A DNA stretch of 64,000 bases from Halopseudomonas bauzanensis. GTDB taxonomy: Bacteria > Pseudomonadota > Gammaproteobacteria > Pseudomonadales > Pseudomonadaceae. The stretch lies in the NCBI RefSeq assembly GCF_900114735.1, contig NZ_FOUA01000006.1:1-64000 (forward strand), in the 5' to 3' direction. Both the position numbers and the translations under genes were made by a program. The stretch's first letter is position 1. Every line of letters starts with the position of its first letter. The notes under the pieces were generated by a model. That model was not told the origin of the DNA and made no database searches. It was given only the letters and a program-made list of their open reading frames with translations. Below, piece by piece: positions 43,532 through 52,247 of the stretch.

Positions 43532-44074
43532 ATGACACGCCAGCCTGAGCCGGCTGGATCGCCTCTGGTGGTCCTCGGCAAGATCGTATCGGTTCATGGC
43601 ATACGCGGAGCGGTGAAGGTGTATTCGCACACCGACCCGCTGGACAACGTGCTCGACTACCCCGAGTGGACTCTCCGCAAGGGTAGTGCGCAGCAATCGG
43701 TGTCCGTCGTTGCGGGACGTGTTCAAGGGCGCATTCTGGTGGTTCAGCTCAAGGGGCTGGATGACCGGGACAAGGCGCTTGAACTGGTGGATTGGGAAAT
43801 CTGCGTGCCGCGAGCTGAATTGCCGGCGTTGGAAGACGGCGAGTTTTACTGGCATCAGCTGGAAGGACTGCAGGTAGTGACCCTTGAGGGTCAGCTGCTC
43901 GGTCGTATCGACCACCTGCTGGAAACCGGCTCCAACGATGTCATGGTGGTAAAGCCCTGTGCGGGCAGTCTGGATCAGCGCGAACGGCTGTTGCCGTATC
44001 TGCCGGATCTGTACGTAAAGCACATCGACCTGGCGGAAGGTGTCATGCAGGTCGATTGGGATCCGGAGTTCTGA
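43532..44074 (+). CDS. rimM: Ribosome maturation factor RimM
   Basis: A 180-residue protein with the RimM domain (VVLGKIVSVHGIRGAVKVYS) and a PRC-barrel C-terminal half (GEFYWHQLEGLQVVTLEG to the LLPYLPDLYVKHIDL ending). It helps mature the 30S head near S19. It starts one base after rpsP and ends three bases before trmD. Confidence 0.97.
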   Translation: MTRQPEPAGSPLVVLGKIVSVHGIRGAVKVYSHTDPLDNVLDYPEWTLRKGSAQQSVSVVAGRVQGRILVVQLKGLDDRDKALELVDWEICVPRAELPALEDGEFYWHQLEGLQVVTLEGQLLGRIDHLLETGSNDVMVVKPCAGSLDQRERLLPYLPDLYVKHIDLAEGVMQVDWDPEF

Positions 44075-44077
44075 CCG

Positions 44078-44827
44078 GTGTGGGCCGGTGTGGTAACCCT
44101 GTTTCCCGAGATGTTCACGGCGCTGACCGAGCACGGAGTGACCGGCAGGGCCGTCAAGCGAGGGCAACTGACCGTCGAGTTCAGTAATCCTCGTGAGCAT
44201 GCCCATGATCGTCATCGCACGGTCGATGACCGGCCCTTTGGCGGTGGTCCGGGCATGTTGATGAAAGTCGAGCCGTTGTTGGAGGCCATTGAGGCCATCC
44301 GGCAAAAGGCGCCTTCAAGCCCAAGGGTGATCTATCTGTCGCCCCAGGGTAAGCCGCTGACGCAGCAACGGGCCGAAGAGCTGGCCCAACTGGACAGTCT
44401 GGTCCTGCTGTGCGGCCGCTATGAAGGTATCGACGAACGCATTGTCGAGACCTGTGTCGACGAGGAGATTTCCATCGGCGACTACGTACTGTCCGGCGGT
44501 GAGCTGGGAGCCATGGTGCTCCTGGATGCGGTAACCCGACTGATTCCCGGCGTGCTTGGGCACGTGGATTCAGCGGCAGAGGATTCCTTTTCGGAAGGGT
44601 GGCTGGACTGTCCACACTACACCCGGCCGGAAGAGTTTGCGGGGCAGCGCGTACCGGAGGTGCTGCTCAGTGGTAATCATGCACTGATCCGGCGCTGGCG
44701 TCTCAAGCAGTCCTTGGGCAGAACCTGGCAACGACGCCCGGAACTGCTCGCAGAACTGACGTTGAGCAAAGAACAGCAGCAACTGTTGGCGGAATACATC
44801 CGCGAACAGGAAACCGATAACCATTGA
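44078..44827 (+). CDS. trmD: tRNA (guanine37-N1)-methyltransferase TrmD
   Basis: A 249-residue SPOUT methyltransferase that makes m1G37 in tRNA to prevent frameshifting. It has [20 protein letters not shown], the catalytic-site [18 protein letters not shown], and the knot region [15 protein letters not shown] and [21 protein letters not shown] start at 44078, three bases after rimM, is used because the family N-terminus begins there. Confidence 0.97.
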   Translation: MWAGVVTLFPEMFTALTEHGVTGRAVKRGQLTVEFSNPREHAHDRHRTVDDRPFGGGPGMLMKVEPLLEAIEAIRQKAPSSPRVIYLSPQGKPLTQQRAEELAQLDSLVLLCGRYEGIDERIVETCVDEEISIGDYVLSGGELGAMVLLDAVTRLIPGVLGHVDSAAEDSFSEGWLDCPHYTRPEEFAGQRVPEVLLSGNHALIRRWRLKQSLGRTWQRRPELLAELTLSKEQQQLLAEYIREQETDNH

Positions 44828-44859
44828 AGCAAGTCCGGCGGCTTGTAGGAGTTTTAGAA

Positions 44860-45207
44860 ATGTCCAACATCATTGCCCAGCTCGAAGCAGAGCAGATGAC
44901 CCGTGAAGTTACCCCGTTCGCACCGGGTGACACTGTCATCGTCCAGGTTAAAGTGAAGGAAGGCGATCGTCAGCGTCTGCAGGCCTTCGAAGGCGTGGTT
45001 ATCGGCAAGCGTAACCGCGGCCTGAACTCCGCTTTCACCGTCCGCAAGATTTCCAGCGGTGTCGGCGTCGAGCGTACCTTCCAGACCTTCTCGCCGATGG
45101 TTGACAGCATCACTGTCAAGCGCCGCGGCGACGTGCGCAAGGCCAAGCTGTACTACCTGCGCGCCCTGTCCGGCAAGGCAGCCCGCATCAAGGAAAAACT
45201 GTCCTGA
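44860..45207 (+). CDS. rplS: 50S ribosomal protein L19
   Basis: A 115-residue L19 with [39 protein letters not shown] and the end [14 protein letters not shown]. It sits at the subunit interface. TAGGAGTTTTAGAA precedes the ATG at 44860. It is the last gene of the operon, followed by a strong terminator. In P. aeruginosa a short gene group separates rplS from xerD; here about 14 kb of different genes lies between. Confidence 0.98.
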   Translation: MSNIIAQLEAEQMTREVTPFAPGDTVIVQVKVKEGDRQRLQAFEGVVIGKRNRGLNSAFTVRKISSGVGVERTFQTFSPMVDSITVKRRGDVRKAKLYYLRALSGKAARIKEKLS

Positions 45208-45230
45208 TCGGACGTTTTACCTGCAAACAG

Positions 45231-45254
45231 AAAACCGCCTTCGGGCGGTTTTTT
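45231..45254 (+). terminator. Intrinsic terminator after rplS (may act in both directions)
   Basis: AAAACCGCC and GGCGGTTTT pair around a TTCG tetraloop closed by C-G, then six T. It ends the ribosomal operon. On the minus strand the A-run becomes a T-run, so it can also stop transcripts from the converging dsbS operon, whose last stop is 29 bases away. Confidence 0.93.
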
Positions 45255-45282
45255 GTTATATGCGATGGCTGCCAGGTGCCCG

Positions 45283-46626
45283 TCACGTTTTCGTGGCAGC
45301 CGAGAGGGGAATCATGATTTCCGCTATCAGACCACCCTCTGCCCGAGGCTTGAGGTCGAGCGTGCCGCCAAATCGTGCGGCAATAGCGCGCACAATGGAA
45401 ATCCCCAGGCCTGCGCCATCCTGGTGCCCACGGCCTTGGTCGCCGCGCCAGAAACGTCGACCCATCTGGGACACCTGCTCGGGGCTCAACCCGGGCCCCT
45501 GGTCGGCAACGCTAAGCACGCAGCGCTGGGCGGAGTGGTCGAACGATGCCGTGACCTCAATAGTCGTGCAGTCGGGTGAATAGCGAAGTGCATTGTTCAC
45601 CAGATTGCGGAGTGCGGTTTCCAGCATCGATCTGGGCATCGGTGTTCCGGTATCGGCGCCCGCCACGCTCAGAGTCAGGCGGCTTCGTTTAGCTTCGCTC
45701 ACCTGATTGAGCACGCCATGTACCGCCTCCAGCACCGAAGTGCACTCGTCGCCCTTGCTGATAACGGCCTCGGTGCGCGCCAGTGTCATCATCTGATCAA
45801 GAATCCGCCGCAGCCGGCGCACCCCTTCCTCGGCACCAGCAAGGGAAGCCTGCGCTTCTTCCTTGTCACTCAGGCGGACGACCTGCAGGTGAGTGTCGAT
45901 CACGGTCAAGGGCGTGCGCAATTCATGGGCAGCGGCGTCAGTGAAGGCGCGTTGACTTGCCAGCGCCTGGGCCAATCGTCCGAGCAGTCCATTCATCGCG
46001 TCCAGAACGGGACGCAGTTCAGTGGGCGATCGGTCGACGACAACTGGCGTAATATCGTCTGTTTTTCTGGCGCGCAATTGTTCGCGCAGGGTCTCCAGCG
46101 GAGCCAGGCCACGGCCGATACCAATCCAGAGTGCTGCCAGACCGCCAAGGAAGGCGATCAGGAAGGGCACGCCTGCCGCGCCGAGCAGGTCGTTGATCAG
46201 TACGTTCCGCTCATCGATGCGGTCCGCCGTGGTGATCTGATAACCGTTGTCATGCAGGATATAAATCCGCCACTGTTTTCCCTGCATTTCACGGGTACTG
46301 TACCCAGTGGGCAGGGTAGCGAAATCCGAGGAGGGGACGCTGCCAGTACTCGCCAGTACCTCGCCCCGCAGCGCTCGGATCTCGCAGGCAATGCCTTCCT
46401 TACCGCTGATGCGAACTGCCTCGGTGAAGTTCACCGGAGAGGCCGTGGGGTCTAGGGCCGCGCCTTCAAGCAGGCCCGCCACCATGCGGGCCGACATGGC
46501 CAGCCGGCCATCGAGGGTGCGGTCCAGGTTGGCACGCATGCCTTGCATCATCCAGGCTGCAGCGGTGGCCCAGAGCACCATCAGGGCGATGCCTGTAATT
46601 AGCACTGCGCGTAGACGCAGGCTCAT
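45283..46626 (-). CDS. dsbS: Sensor histidine kinase, DsbS-like (copper-responsive)
   Basis: A 447-residue kinase with helices at about 8-28 and 145-170 enclosing a periplasmic domain, then HAMP-like, HisKA (AAHELRTPLT, H234) and HATPase regions (LVNNALRYSPD, VADQGPGLS, GAGLGISIVRAI). The periplasmic cysteine in KEGIACEIR (C81) fits, as I recall, the copper-sensing Cys82 of P. aeruginosa DsbS. Its ATG overlaps the regulator's stop by four bases. It lies with dsb genes and a Cu ATPase, as DsbRS does. It ends the seven-gene operon. Confidence 0.87.
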   Translation of the reverse strand: MSLRLRAVLITGIALMVLWATAAAWMMQGMRANLDRTLDGRLAMSARMVAGLLEGAALDPTASPVNFTEAVRISGKEGIACEIRALRGEVLASTGSVPSSDFATLPTGYSTREMQGKQWRIYILHDNGYQITTADRIDERNVLINDLLGAAGVPFLIAFLGGLAALWIGIGRGLAPLETLREQLRARKTDDITPVVVDRSPTELRPVLDAMNGLLGRLAQALASQRAFTDAAAHELRTPLTVIDTHLQVVRLSDKEEAQASLAGAEEGVRRLRRILDQMMTLARTEAVISKGDECTSVLEAVHGVLNQVSEAKRSRLTLSVAGADTGTPMPRSMLETALRNLVNNALRYSPDCTTIEVTASFDHSAQRCVLSVADQGPGLSPEQVSQMGRRFWRGDQGRGHQDGAGLGISIVRAIAARFGGTLDLKPRAEGGLIAEIMIPLSAATKT

Positions 46627-47291
46627 GGGTTTGGTCTCCAGCCTAACCGGTAGCCCAATCCGCGGGTGGTCTCAATCGCTTTGGCGCCCAGTTTTCGCCG
46701 GATATTATGGATATGCACATTAAGCGCGTTGCTATTGACCTCCTCACCAAGGCCGTATAGGCGTTCGCTGAGCGCATCGGGGAGCACCCAGCGGCCATCG
46801 GCGGCGGCGAGGTGAATCAACAGATCGACTTCTCGGCGTGACAGAGTGACCGGTTCGCCATGAAGCCAGGCCAGACCGCTGTCGGGTTCCAGTCGAAAAG
46901 GTCCGGCTTCAATACTCTGGACAGCTCGGCCCTGGGTGCGTCTGACCAAGGCGTGCAACCGTGCGGCCAGCTCGCGTAGGTCGAATGGTTTGATCAGGTA
47001 GTCGTCTGCCCCACCCTGGAGACCAGTGAGCTTGTGTTCAATGGCATCCCGTGCCGAGAGGATGAGTACGGGCAGATCGGGTTCGAATGTCCGCATCCTG
47101 GCCATCAGCTCCATGCCGTCGCGATCAGGAAGACCCAGATCGAGCACCAGCGCCTGGAACGTATCATCCAGTTGCGCAGCCTCCGCGGCGGCTGCGGTAC
47201 CGACGTGGTGCACTGCGATCCCGTGTTTGCACAATCCAGCGACAATGCCCTGCCCAATCAGGTCATCATCCTCCACCAGTAACACCCGCAT
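46623..47291 (-). CDS. dsbR: OmpR-type response regulator, DsbR-like
   Basis: A 222-residue regulator. Receiver residues are ED-D at 7-10, phospho-acceptor D51 (ALVLDLGLPDRDG), and the lysine in DYLIKPFDLREL. A winged-helix output domain follows (LSRREVDLLIHLAA, ALNVHIHNIRRKLG, IETTRGLGYRLGW). The QseB/CopR class fits a copper-responsive pair. MRVLLVEDDD at 47291 is the family start; seven codons upstream are probably not translated. It likely binds direct repeats in the ccoN-dsbD intergenic region. Confidence 0.87.
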   Translation of the reverse strand: MRVLLVEDDDLIGQGIVAGLCKHGIAVHHVGTAAAAEAAQLDDTFQALVLDLGLPDRDGMELMARMRTFEPDLPVLILSARDAIEHKLTGLQGGADDYLIKPFDLRELAARLHALVRRTQGRAVQSIEAGPFRLEPDSGLAWLHGEPVTLSRREVDLLIHLAAADGRWVLPDALSERLYGLGEEVNSNALNVHIHNIRRKLGAKAIETTRGLGYRLGWRPNP

Positions 47292-47357
47292 CTCAGGCCT
47301 CCTATATTGCACAGAACGTCATCTTAGGCGAAGACGGCCTGGGGATCAGCCAAACAT

Positions 47358-49646
47358 CTACAGCGTTTCCAGAACAGGGTTTCTGGTTATCGATAGACCG
47401 GCATCATTGCTGCCGGGCGACATGTTTGGATTAATAGTTCGTACCAATCGCGCCGAGTTGGCCACCACGCTCAGGCTGCTGCAGAGCATGGCGATGGCAG
47501 CGGCTACTGGCGGAATGACGCCACTGACGGCGAAGCCCAGTACACCTACGTTGTAGATAATGGAAAAGGCCAGGTTCTGGCGCACGATACGCAACGTGCG
47601 ACGCGACTGCTGCCACGCCAGCACCACACCGTCGAGCCCGCCGTTGACAATGACTACGCCGGCACTGGCTACTGCCGGCGCCGAGGCGTCCTGCACGGCA
47701 ATGCCGCAGTCGGCCGCAGCCAGAGCCAGCGAGTCGTTGGCGCCGTCGCCGACAAACACAACCGGACCGACCGCCGATTCCAGTGCCGTCACCTTGTCTT
47801 CCGGCAGACAGCCGGCCAGTACCTGTTCTGGTGGCAGCCCAACCGCTGTACCTACGGCCAGGGCCGTCTCTCGCCGGTCTCCAGTGACCAGACTCGCCGC
47901 AAGCCCTGCACGGCTCAACGTCGTAACGGCGTTCGCTGCATCCGCACGTAAACGGTCATGCAGAATCAGTGCACCCACCCACAGGCTGTCGCGGGCAACT
48001 TCGATCCGGGTTGTCCCCGGCGGAAGCGATTGTGTGAGGGGCGGCACCTGGATCCCTTGCTGCTGCAGCCAGGCAGCGGCGCCTACCATCGTGGTGGCAC
48101 CGCTATCAGTATCGTACCAGCGAGTACCTTGACCAAAGCGTTGCGGCGCGCACTCAGGGTGCGCCTCCGGCGATATACCGTCGGCCCGGGCCGCTGCTGC
48201 GATGGCACGAGCCATGGGATGGGCGATGCCGACTTCAGCTTGTGCAGCCCAGGTCAGCAGCTGATGACGGCCGGTTCCAAGCGTATCTACCACTTCCAGC
48301 GCGCCGGCGGTAAGGGTGCCGGTTTTGTCGAATAGCACGCTGTGAGCACCCGCCAACGCTTCCATGGCGGCCGGGTCACGGAAAAGTACACCCTGACGTG
48401 CGGCGGTAGCTGTTGCGGTAGCGAAAGCCAGCGGTAACGCCAGGCCTACGGCGCAGGGGCAGGCAACAACCAGGACCGACAGCGCCCGCAATGCCGCCAG
48501 CTCGAAAGCGCCGGTGGCCAGGAAGCCCCAGAGGAAAGCCAGTGCGGCCAGGCAGAGCGCTGCCGGGACAAGCCAGCGGGCAAAGCGCTCGGCTTGCAGC
48601 GCGACCTGACTCTTGGTACCGGCCAGCTCGAGCATGCGCAGGCCGACGCGGTCAATGAAGCGTTCGCCATAGGGTAAACTCACCTCTATAACCAGTTGGC
48701 AGGAGAGGTTTACGCTGCCGGCTTCGACCGTACTCCCCAACCCGACAGCCGCCGGTAGCGCTTCACCGGTCACCAGCGCGCGATCCAGCTCGCTATCGCC
48801 CTCGACAACTTCACCGTCGACACTGATACGCTCACCGGCCCGTACCAGAACGCGCTCGCCGATCTGAATCTCGCTAACGCGTACTTCCTTGCTAGTGCCG
48901 TCGGCGCCCAGCCGTGTCGCGGTTTCCGGCACAGCCTGGCGCAGAGCAGCCACAGCTGCCGAGCTCCGGCGGCGGGTGTGCAGTTCGATGAGTCGACCGA
49001 TCAACAGAAAAGTGACCAGCATGGTAGCGGTGTCGATGTACACTTCCGCCCGCCCTTGCAACAGCTGCCAGAGCGAGAGCGCGCTTGCCGCCAGGACGCC
49101 CAGAGAGATCATCGCGTCCATGCCAGGAAGGCCGGCGCGCAGAGTGCGCCAACCCATGCGGTAGAATGGCCAGGCGGCGTAGGTAACCACCGGCAGCGTT
49201 GCGGCCACCGCGCCGAATGCTATCCAGAAGCCGGCGGTCGAGGCTGCCACCTGTGGCTCGATATAGAGAATCAGGGAGCCGAGCATGCTCCACATGCCGA
49301 AAAACAGAGCCACTGCCAGTCGCAACCAGACCGCCTGCGTCTGCTCATCGATGCGCCGCTCCATTTCGTCCACTTCGATCAGCGGCGCAACCCTGTAGCC
49401 GAGCTTGGCTATGCGCTCGACAATGAGTGTTGGGTCGAAGTCGTCGCGGTCCCAGCGCGCCATCGCACTGCCGCCGGCGAAGCTGGTACTGGCGAAGGTC
49501 ACGCCTGGAGTACGCGCAATGATGCGTTCCACTGTCATTGCACAGCCGGCGCACCACATCCCTTCGATGGAGACAACCAGCCGCCGAGCCCGGCGAACGC
49601 TCGCCAGGTCCAATTCCCCCAAGTTTGCCGTTGCTGTCGGGTTCAT
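47358..49646 (-). CDS. Copper-transporting P1B-type ATPase (CcoI/CopA-like)
   Basis: A 762-residue heavy-metal ATPase. It has an N-terminal metal-binding domain (IEGMWCAGCAMTVE, C32 and C35), eight helices, the ion-path CPC (396-398), phosphorylated D440 in DKTGTLT, TGEALP in the actuator, HPMA and GDGANDSLAL. Single HMA domain and neighbours point to a CcoI/FixI-type pump that supplies copper for the oxidase assembly, but CopA-type detoxification is possible. It starts three bases after the TsdA-like gene. Confidence 0.92.
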   Translation of the reverse strand: MNPTATANLGELDLASVRRARRLVVSIEGMWCAGCAMTVERIIARTPGVTFASTSFAGGSAMARWDRDDFDPTLIVERIAKLGYRVAPLIEVDEMERRIDEQTQAVWLRLAVALFFGMWSMLGSLILYIEPQVAASTAGFWIAFGAVAATLPVVTYAAWPFYRMGWRTLRAGLPGMDAMISLGVLAASALSLWQLLQGRAEVYIDTATMLVTFLLIGRLIELHTRRRSSAAVAALRQAVPETATRLGADGTSKEVRVSEIQIGERVLVRAGERISVDGEVVEGDSELDRALVTGEALPAAVGLGSTVEAGSVNLSCQLVIEVSLPYGERFIDRVGLRMLELAGTKSQVALQAERFARWLVPAALCLAALAFLWGFLATGAFELAALRALSVLVVACPCAVGLALPLAFATATATAARQGVLFRDPAAMEALAGAHSVLFDKTGTLTAGALEVVDTLGTGRHQLLTWAAQAEVGIAHPMARAIAAAARADGISPEAHPECAPQRFGQGTRWYDTDSGATTMVGAAAWLQQQGIQVPPLTQSLPPGTTRIEVARDSLWVGALILHDRLRADAANAVTTLSRAGLAASLVTGDRRETALAVGTAVGLPPEQVLAGCLPEDKVTALESAVGPVVFVGDGANDSLALAAADCGIAVQDASAPAVASAGVVIVNGGLDGVVLAWQQSRRTLRIVRQNLAFSIIYNVGVLGFAVSGVIPPVAAAIAMLCSSLSVVANSARLVRTINPNMSPGSNDAGLSITRNPVLETL

Positions 49647-49649
49647 CGG

Positions 49650-50762
49650 CTACTCTGCAGCGACAGTGGTTCGGCTGACACCATGGCCAATGATCTTGCC
49701 GCGTACTTCCTTGCCGTAATAGCTCTGCTCATCCTTGTGGAAGGTCTGTCGTGCGTCTTCCAGCGTGCCGACCTGACGGGGGTCGGCCGGCCGCTCAAAA
49801 CTGTTGATGTAGGAGGCAACGTCCCAGGCTTCCTGATCAGTCAGGGTCTGGCCCTGGCTCAGCGGCATGTTGTATTTGATGAAGGAAGTTGCTGTGTCGA
49901 TACGAGCCATACCGGCACCCCAATTGTAAGCTTCCGGACCCCACAGCGGCGGGAAGCGGACGTTGCCGGCGGCCTCGATGTGGCCCTGCCCATCGGCACT
50001 GTGGCAGAGGGCGCAATTGGCGGCATAGACTTTTGCGCCGCGCTCATAGTCGTAGCCGAGCTCGGTCTTGGCCACTTTGGGGTAGCCAGCGCCGGGGAGG
50101 GTTTGCCCTGCCGGCGTGCCGTCAGCGAGCCAGAATGCGTAAGCCTCAAGGTCGAGATAAACCTGATCGCCTAGCGGCGGCGGTCCGCCTGCCGGGGATG
50201 CAGGGGCGTTCATCGAGTAGGTGAAACAGCCGTGCATGCGATCCTGGAAGGTGTTGACCTTCTTGTTCTTGCCGCGGTACATCGGATACTTCGGATAGGC
50301 CCCCCACAGCGGTGCCGAAAATACTTTGCGGCCGGCATCGAGATGGCAGTTCACGCATGATTGACTGTTACCCGAGTACTGCGCAGCGAACTTCGGTGTA
50401 TTGTTAAAGATGTCGCGGCCGCGCAGAACGGCTTCACCGAAGGGGCCGTCCGGTATTTCATCGTCTGTGGGTGGGGCGAAGAAGCCATCGATGCCCACCG
50501 GGATATGGGGTGCGGCCACCTGGACATCTTTGGCCCAGGCGGCACTGGCGGCGTGCATGGCCGCGCGATTGGCTTGGGCTACCTCCGCGCCGGGAGCATC
50601 GGGCAGGTCGACATCGGTCCCGACAGCGGCAGCCAGGCGCTGGAAACTATCGGAATAGAACAGCGTCACGCCGATGACGAACAGCACCAGGCCGATTGCG
50701 CCCGCCATGCCAAAGCGGCGCAGTGCGCTGCCGAAGCCAGTATTTTTGAAATTCGCGCTCAT
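49650..50762 (-). CDS. tsdA: TsdA-like dihaem thiosulfate dehydrogenase, membrane-anchored
   Basis: A 370-residue dihaem cytochrome. It has a membrane anchor (about 18-36), haem motifs SCVNCHLDAG (C136, C139, H140) and CALCHSADGQG (C250, C253, H254), and a Cys in RMHGCFTYSMN (C179) at the place of the unusual axial cysteine of TsdA haem 1. WGAGMARIDTATSFIKYNMP and LTDQEAWDVASYI are TsdA-typical, M299 being a likely haem 2 ligand. TsdA oxidises thiosulfate to tetrathionate or works in reverse. It follows a dihaem cytochrome, like tsdB-tsdA. Confidence 0.78.
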   Translation of the reverse strand: MSANFKNTGFGSALRRFGMAGAIGLVLFVIGVTLFYSDSFQRLAAAVGTDVDLPDAPGAEVAQANRAAMHAASAAWAKDVQVAAPHIPVGIDGFFAPPTDDEIPDGPFGEAVLRGRDIFNNTPKFAAQYSGNSQSCVNCHLDAGRKVFSAPLWGAYPKYPMYRGKNKKVNTFQDRMHGCFTYSMNAPASPAGGPPPLGDQVYLDLEAYAFWLADGTPAGQTLPGAGYPKVAKTELGYDYERGAKVYAANCALCHSADGQGHIEAAGNVRFPPLWGPEAYNWGAGMARIDTATSFIKYNMPLSQGQTLTDQEAWDVASYINSFERPADPRQVGTLEDARQTFHKDEQSYYGKEVRGKIIGHGVSRTTVAAE

Positions 50763-50791
50763 TCGTTGTTACTCCATCAAACCGTCAGGGC

Positions 50792-51613
50792 TCACTGAAT
50801 CTGCGATGCCGGCGCACCGTCGAGCGGCAGAGTGGCGAGATAGTCGGCCACCGCGCGCATATCTTCCGGGGTCATGGCCTGGCTGATCTTGTCCATCAGC
50901 TGCTGCGGCGAGTTGCCACGTGCGCCAGCGTGCCATTGCGCGAGCTGGGAGAATGTGTACTCGGGCTGCTGGCCAGCGAGCACCGGGAAGGAAGGCTCTA
51001 CGCCCTCGGCGCCGGAGCCGTGACACTGCACGCAGGCGGGCACGTTGCGCTTCCAGTCTCCTTCATGGGTGATCTGGCGGCCGCGTTCGAGGTCACCATC
51101 CAGCCGTGGGCCGACCCGCGAGGGTAGGCGGATCTGGGCATAGTAATTCGCCAGTTCGTGCATCTCGTCCTCGTCCAGAGCCTTGGCGACGTAGATCATA
51201 TGGGCGTTATCACGGGTGCCATCGCGAAAGTCGACGAGCTGTTTGAGCAGATAGTCGCTTAGCTGGCCCGCCAGACGCGGCGTGGTGGCAGTACCTTCGC
51301 CAGCGGCGCCGTGGCATGAGGCACAACTCCAGACATGATCACGCCCGGCCTGTACCAATGTAAGAGTCTCGGGGCTGGCGTTACCCAGGCCTTCTGCCAG
51401 TTCGGCGGCGGGCATGACCGGTTCGGCGCTTACCGGGGTGATACGGGAGACGAACTGCTCGGCGGTAGTCAGATTATCGATGTAGGTCAGTGCGCCCCAG
51501 ATGGCCAGCGAGCACGCTACGGCAATCAACAGCAGCGGAACCGGCCGGTATGGCTCATAGGGCTCAAAGTTGCGGTCAACCTTGGAAAGGTCGCGGTGCT
51601 CATCATGCTGCAT
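50792..51613 (-). CDS. Membrane-anchored dihaem cytochrome c (CcoP/TsdB-like)
   Basis: A 273-residue protein with one helix (about 25-43) and two class I cytochrome domains, CASCHGAAGEG (C97, C100, H101) and CVQCHGSGAEG (C194, C197, H198). The layout resembles CcoP by anchoring and order after CcoO, and cytochrome c4/TsdB by domain style. It probably moves electrons between the TsdA-like protein and the oxidase. Its start follows directly after the ccoO stop. Confidence 0.85.
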   Translation of the reverse strand: MQHDEHRDLSKVDRNFEPYEPYRPVPLLLIAVACSLAIWGALTYIDNLTTAEQFVSRITPVSAEPVMPAAELAEGLGNASPETLTLVQAGRDHVWSCASCHGAAGEGTATTPRLAGQLSDYLLKQLVDFRDGTRDNAHMIYVAKALDEDEMHELANYYAQIRLPSRVGPRLDGDLERGRQITHEGDWKRNVPACVQCHGSGAEGVEPSFPVLAGQQPEYTFSQLAQWHAGARGNSPQQLMDKISQAMTPEDMRAVADYLATLPLDGAPASQIQ

Positions 51614-52246
51614 TTAACGATCCTCCAGACGCTTGGCGAATCCCTGATCGCGCACAGCATTCTTTTCGTTGTCTACCGGATAGCTGCGATCCAGACTCTG
51701 CAGGTAAGCCACCAGATCGAGCGCTGGCTGCCTGGCCACTATGGTCTTGCCATCGGGACGGAATTCAGGTGGTAGTTTGACCACCATGTCACCGGGCTCG
51801 GCCTGTGCTTTCTCTTCGAACAGGAAAGGGAAGGCCGGCATGTTGCTCCAGTCGAAGATTGCCCGTGGCTGGTAGAGGTGCGTCAGATGCCAATCGGCAC
51901 TGGGCAGCCGGGCGCCAACATTGAGCAGGTCGGGACCAGTGCGCATGGTGCCGAGCTGGTGCGGTCGGTCATAAACGTAATCCGCCGCCACTGATGGACG
52001 GCCCCAGCCTTGAGCTGCGTCGGCGAGCGTCTGTTCATGGGAGCGCGGTTGCTGGCTATGGCAGTACACGCAGCCAAGATTGACGTACTGCTGGCGCCCG
52101 GCGAGCTCCTGGGCGGTATAAGGCTGGAGCCCTGCCGGCGCTTCCTCGATACGAATCTGGATGCCAGGCAAAATGACCAGCATCAAGGTGGCGAAGGCCA
52201 GGATCGCAATCGCCCCCACGGCGATTGGCAATAGACGGTTCATCAT
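51614..52246 (-). CDS. ccoO: cbb3-type oxidase subunit II (CcoO-like monohaem cytochrome c)
   Basis: A 210-residue membrane-anchored cytochrome with a helix near residues 5-28, the haem site LGCVYCHSQQPRSHEQ and the CcoO-specific GRPSVAADYVYDRPHQLGT plus RTGPDL. The Met ligand is in WSNMPAFPFL. It passes electrons to the CcoN haem b. The ATG at 52246 is preferred because GCGGAGA sits upstream; a TTG at 52264 would overlap ccoN. It starts one base after the ccoN stop. Confidence 0.92.
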   Translation of the reverse strand: MMNRLLPIAVGAIAILAFATLMLVILPGIQIRIEEAPAGLQPYTAQELAGRQQYVNLGCVYCHSQQPRSHEQTLADAAQGWGRPSVAADYVYDRPHQLGTMRTGPDLLNVGARLPSADWHLTHLYQPRAIFDWSNMPAFPFLFEEKAQAEPGDMVVKLPPEFRPDGKTIVARQPALDLVAYLQSLDRSYPVDNEKNAVRDQGFAKRLEDR

Positions 52247-52247
52247 G

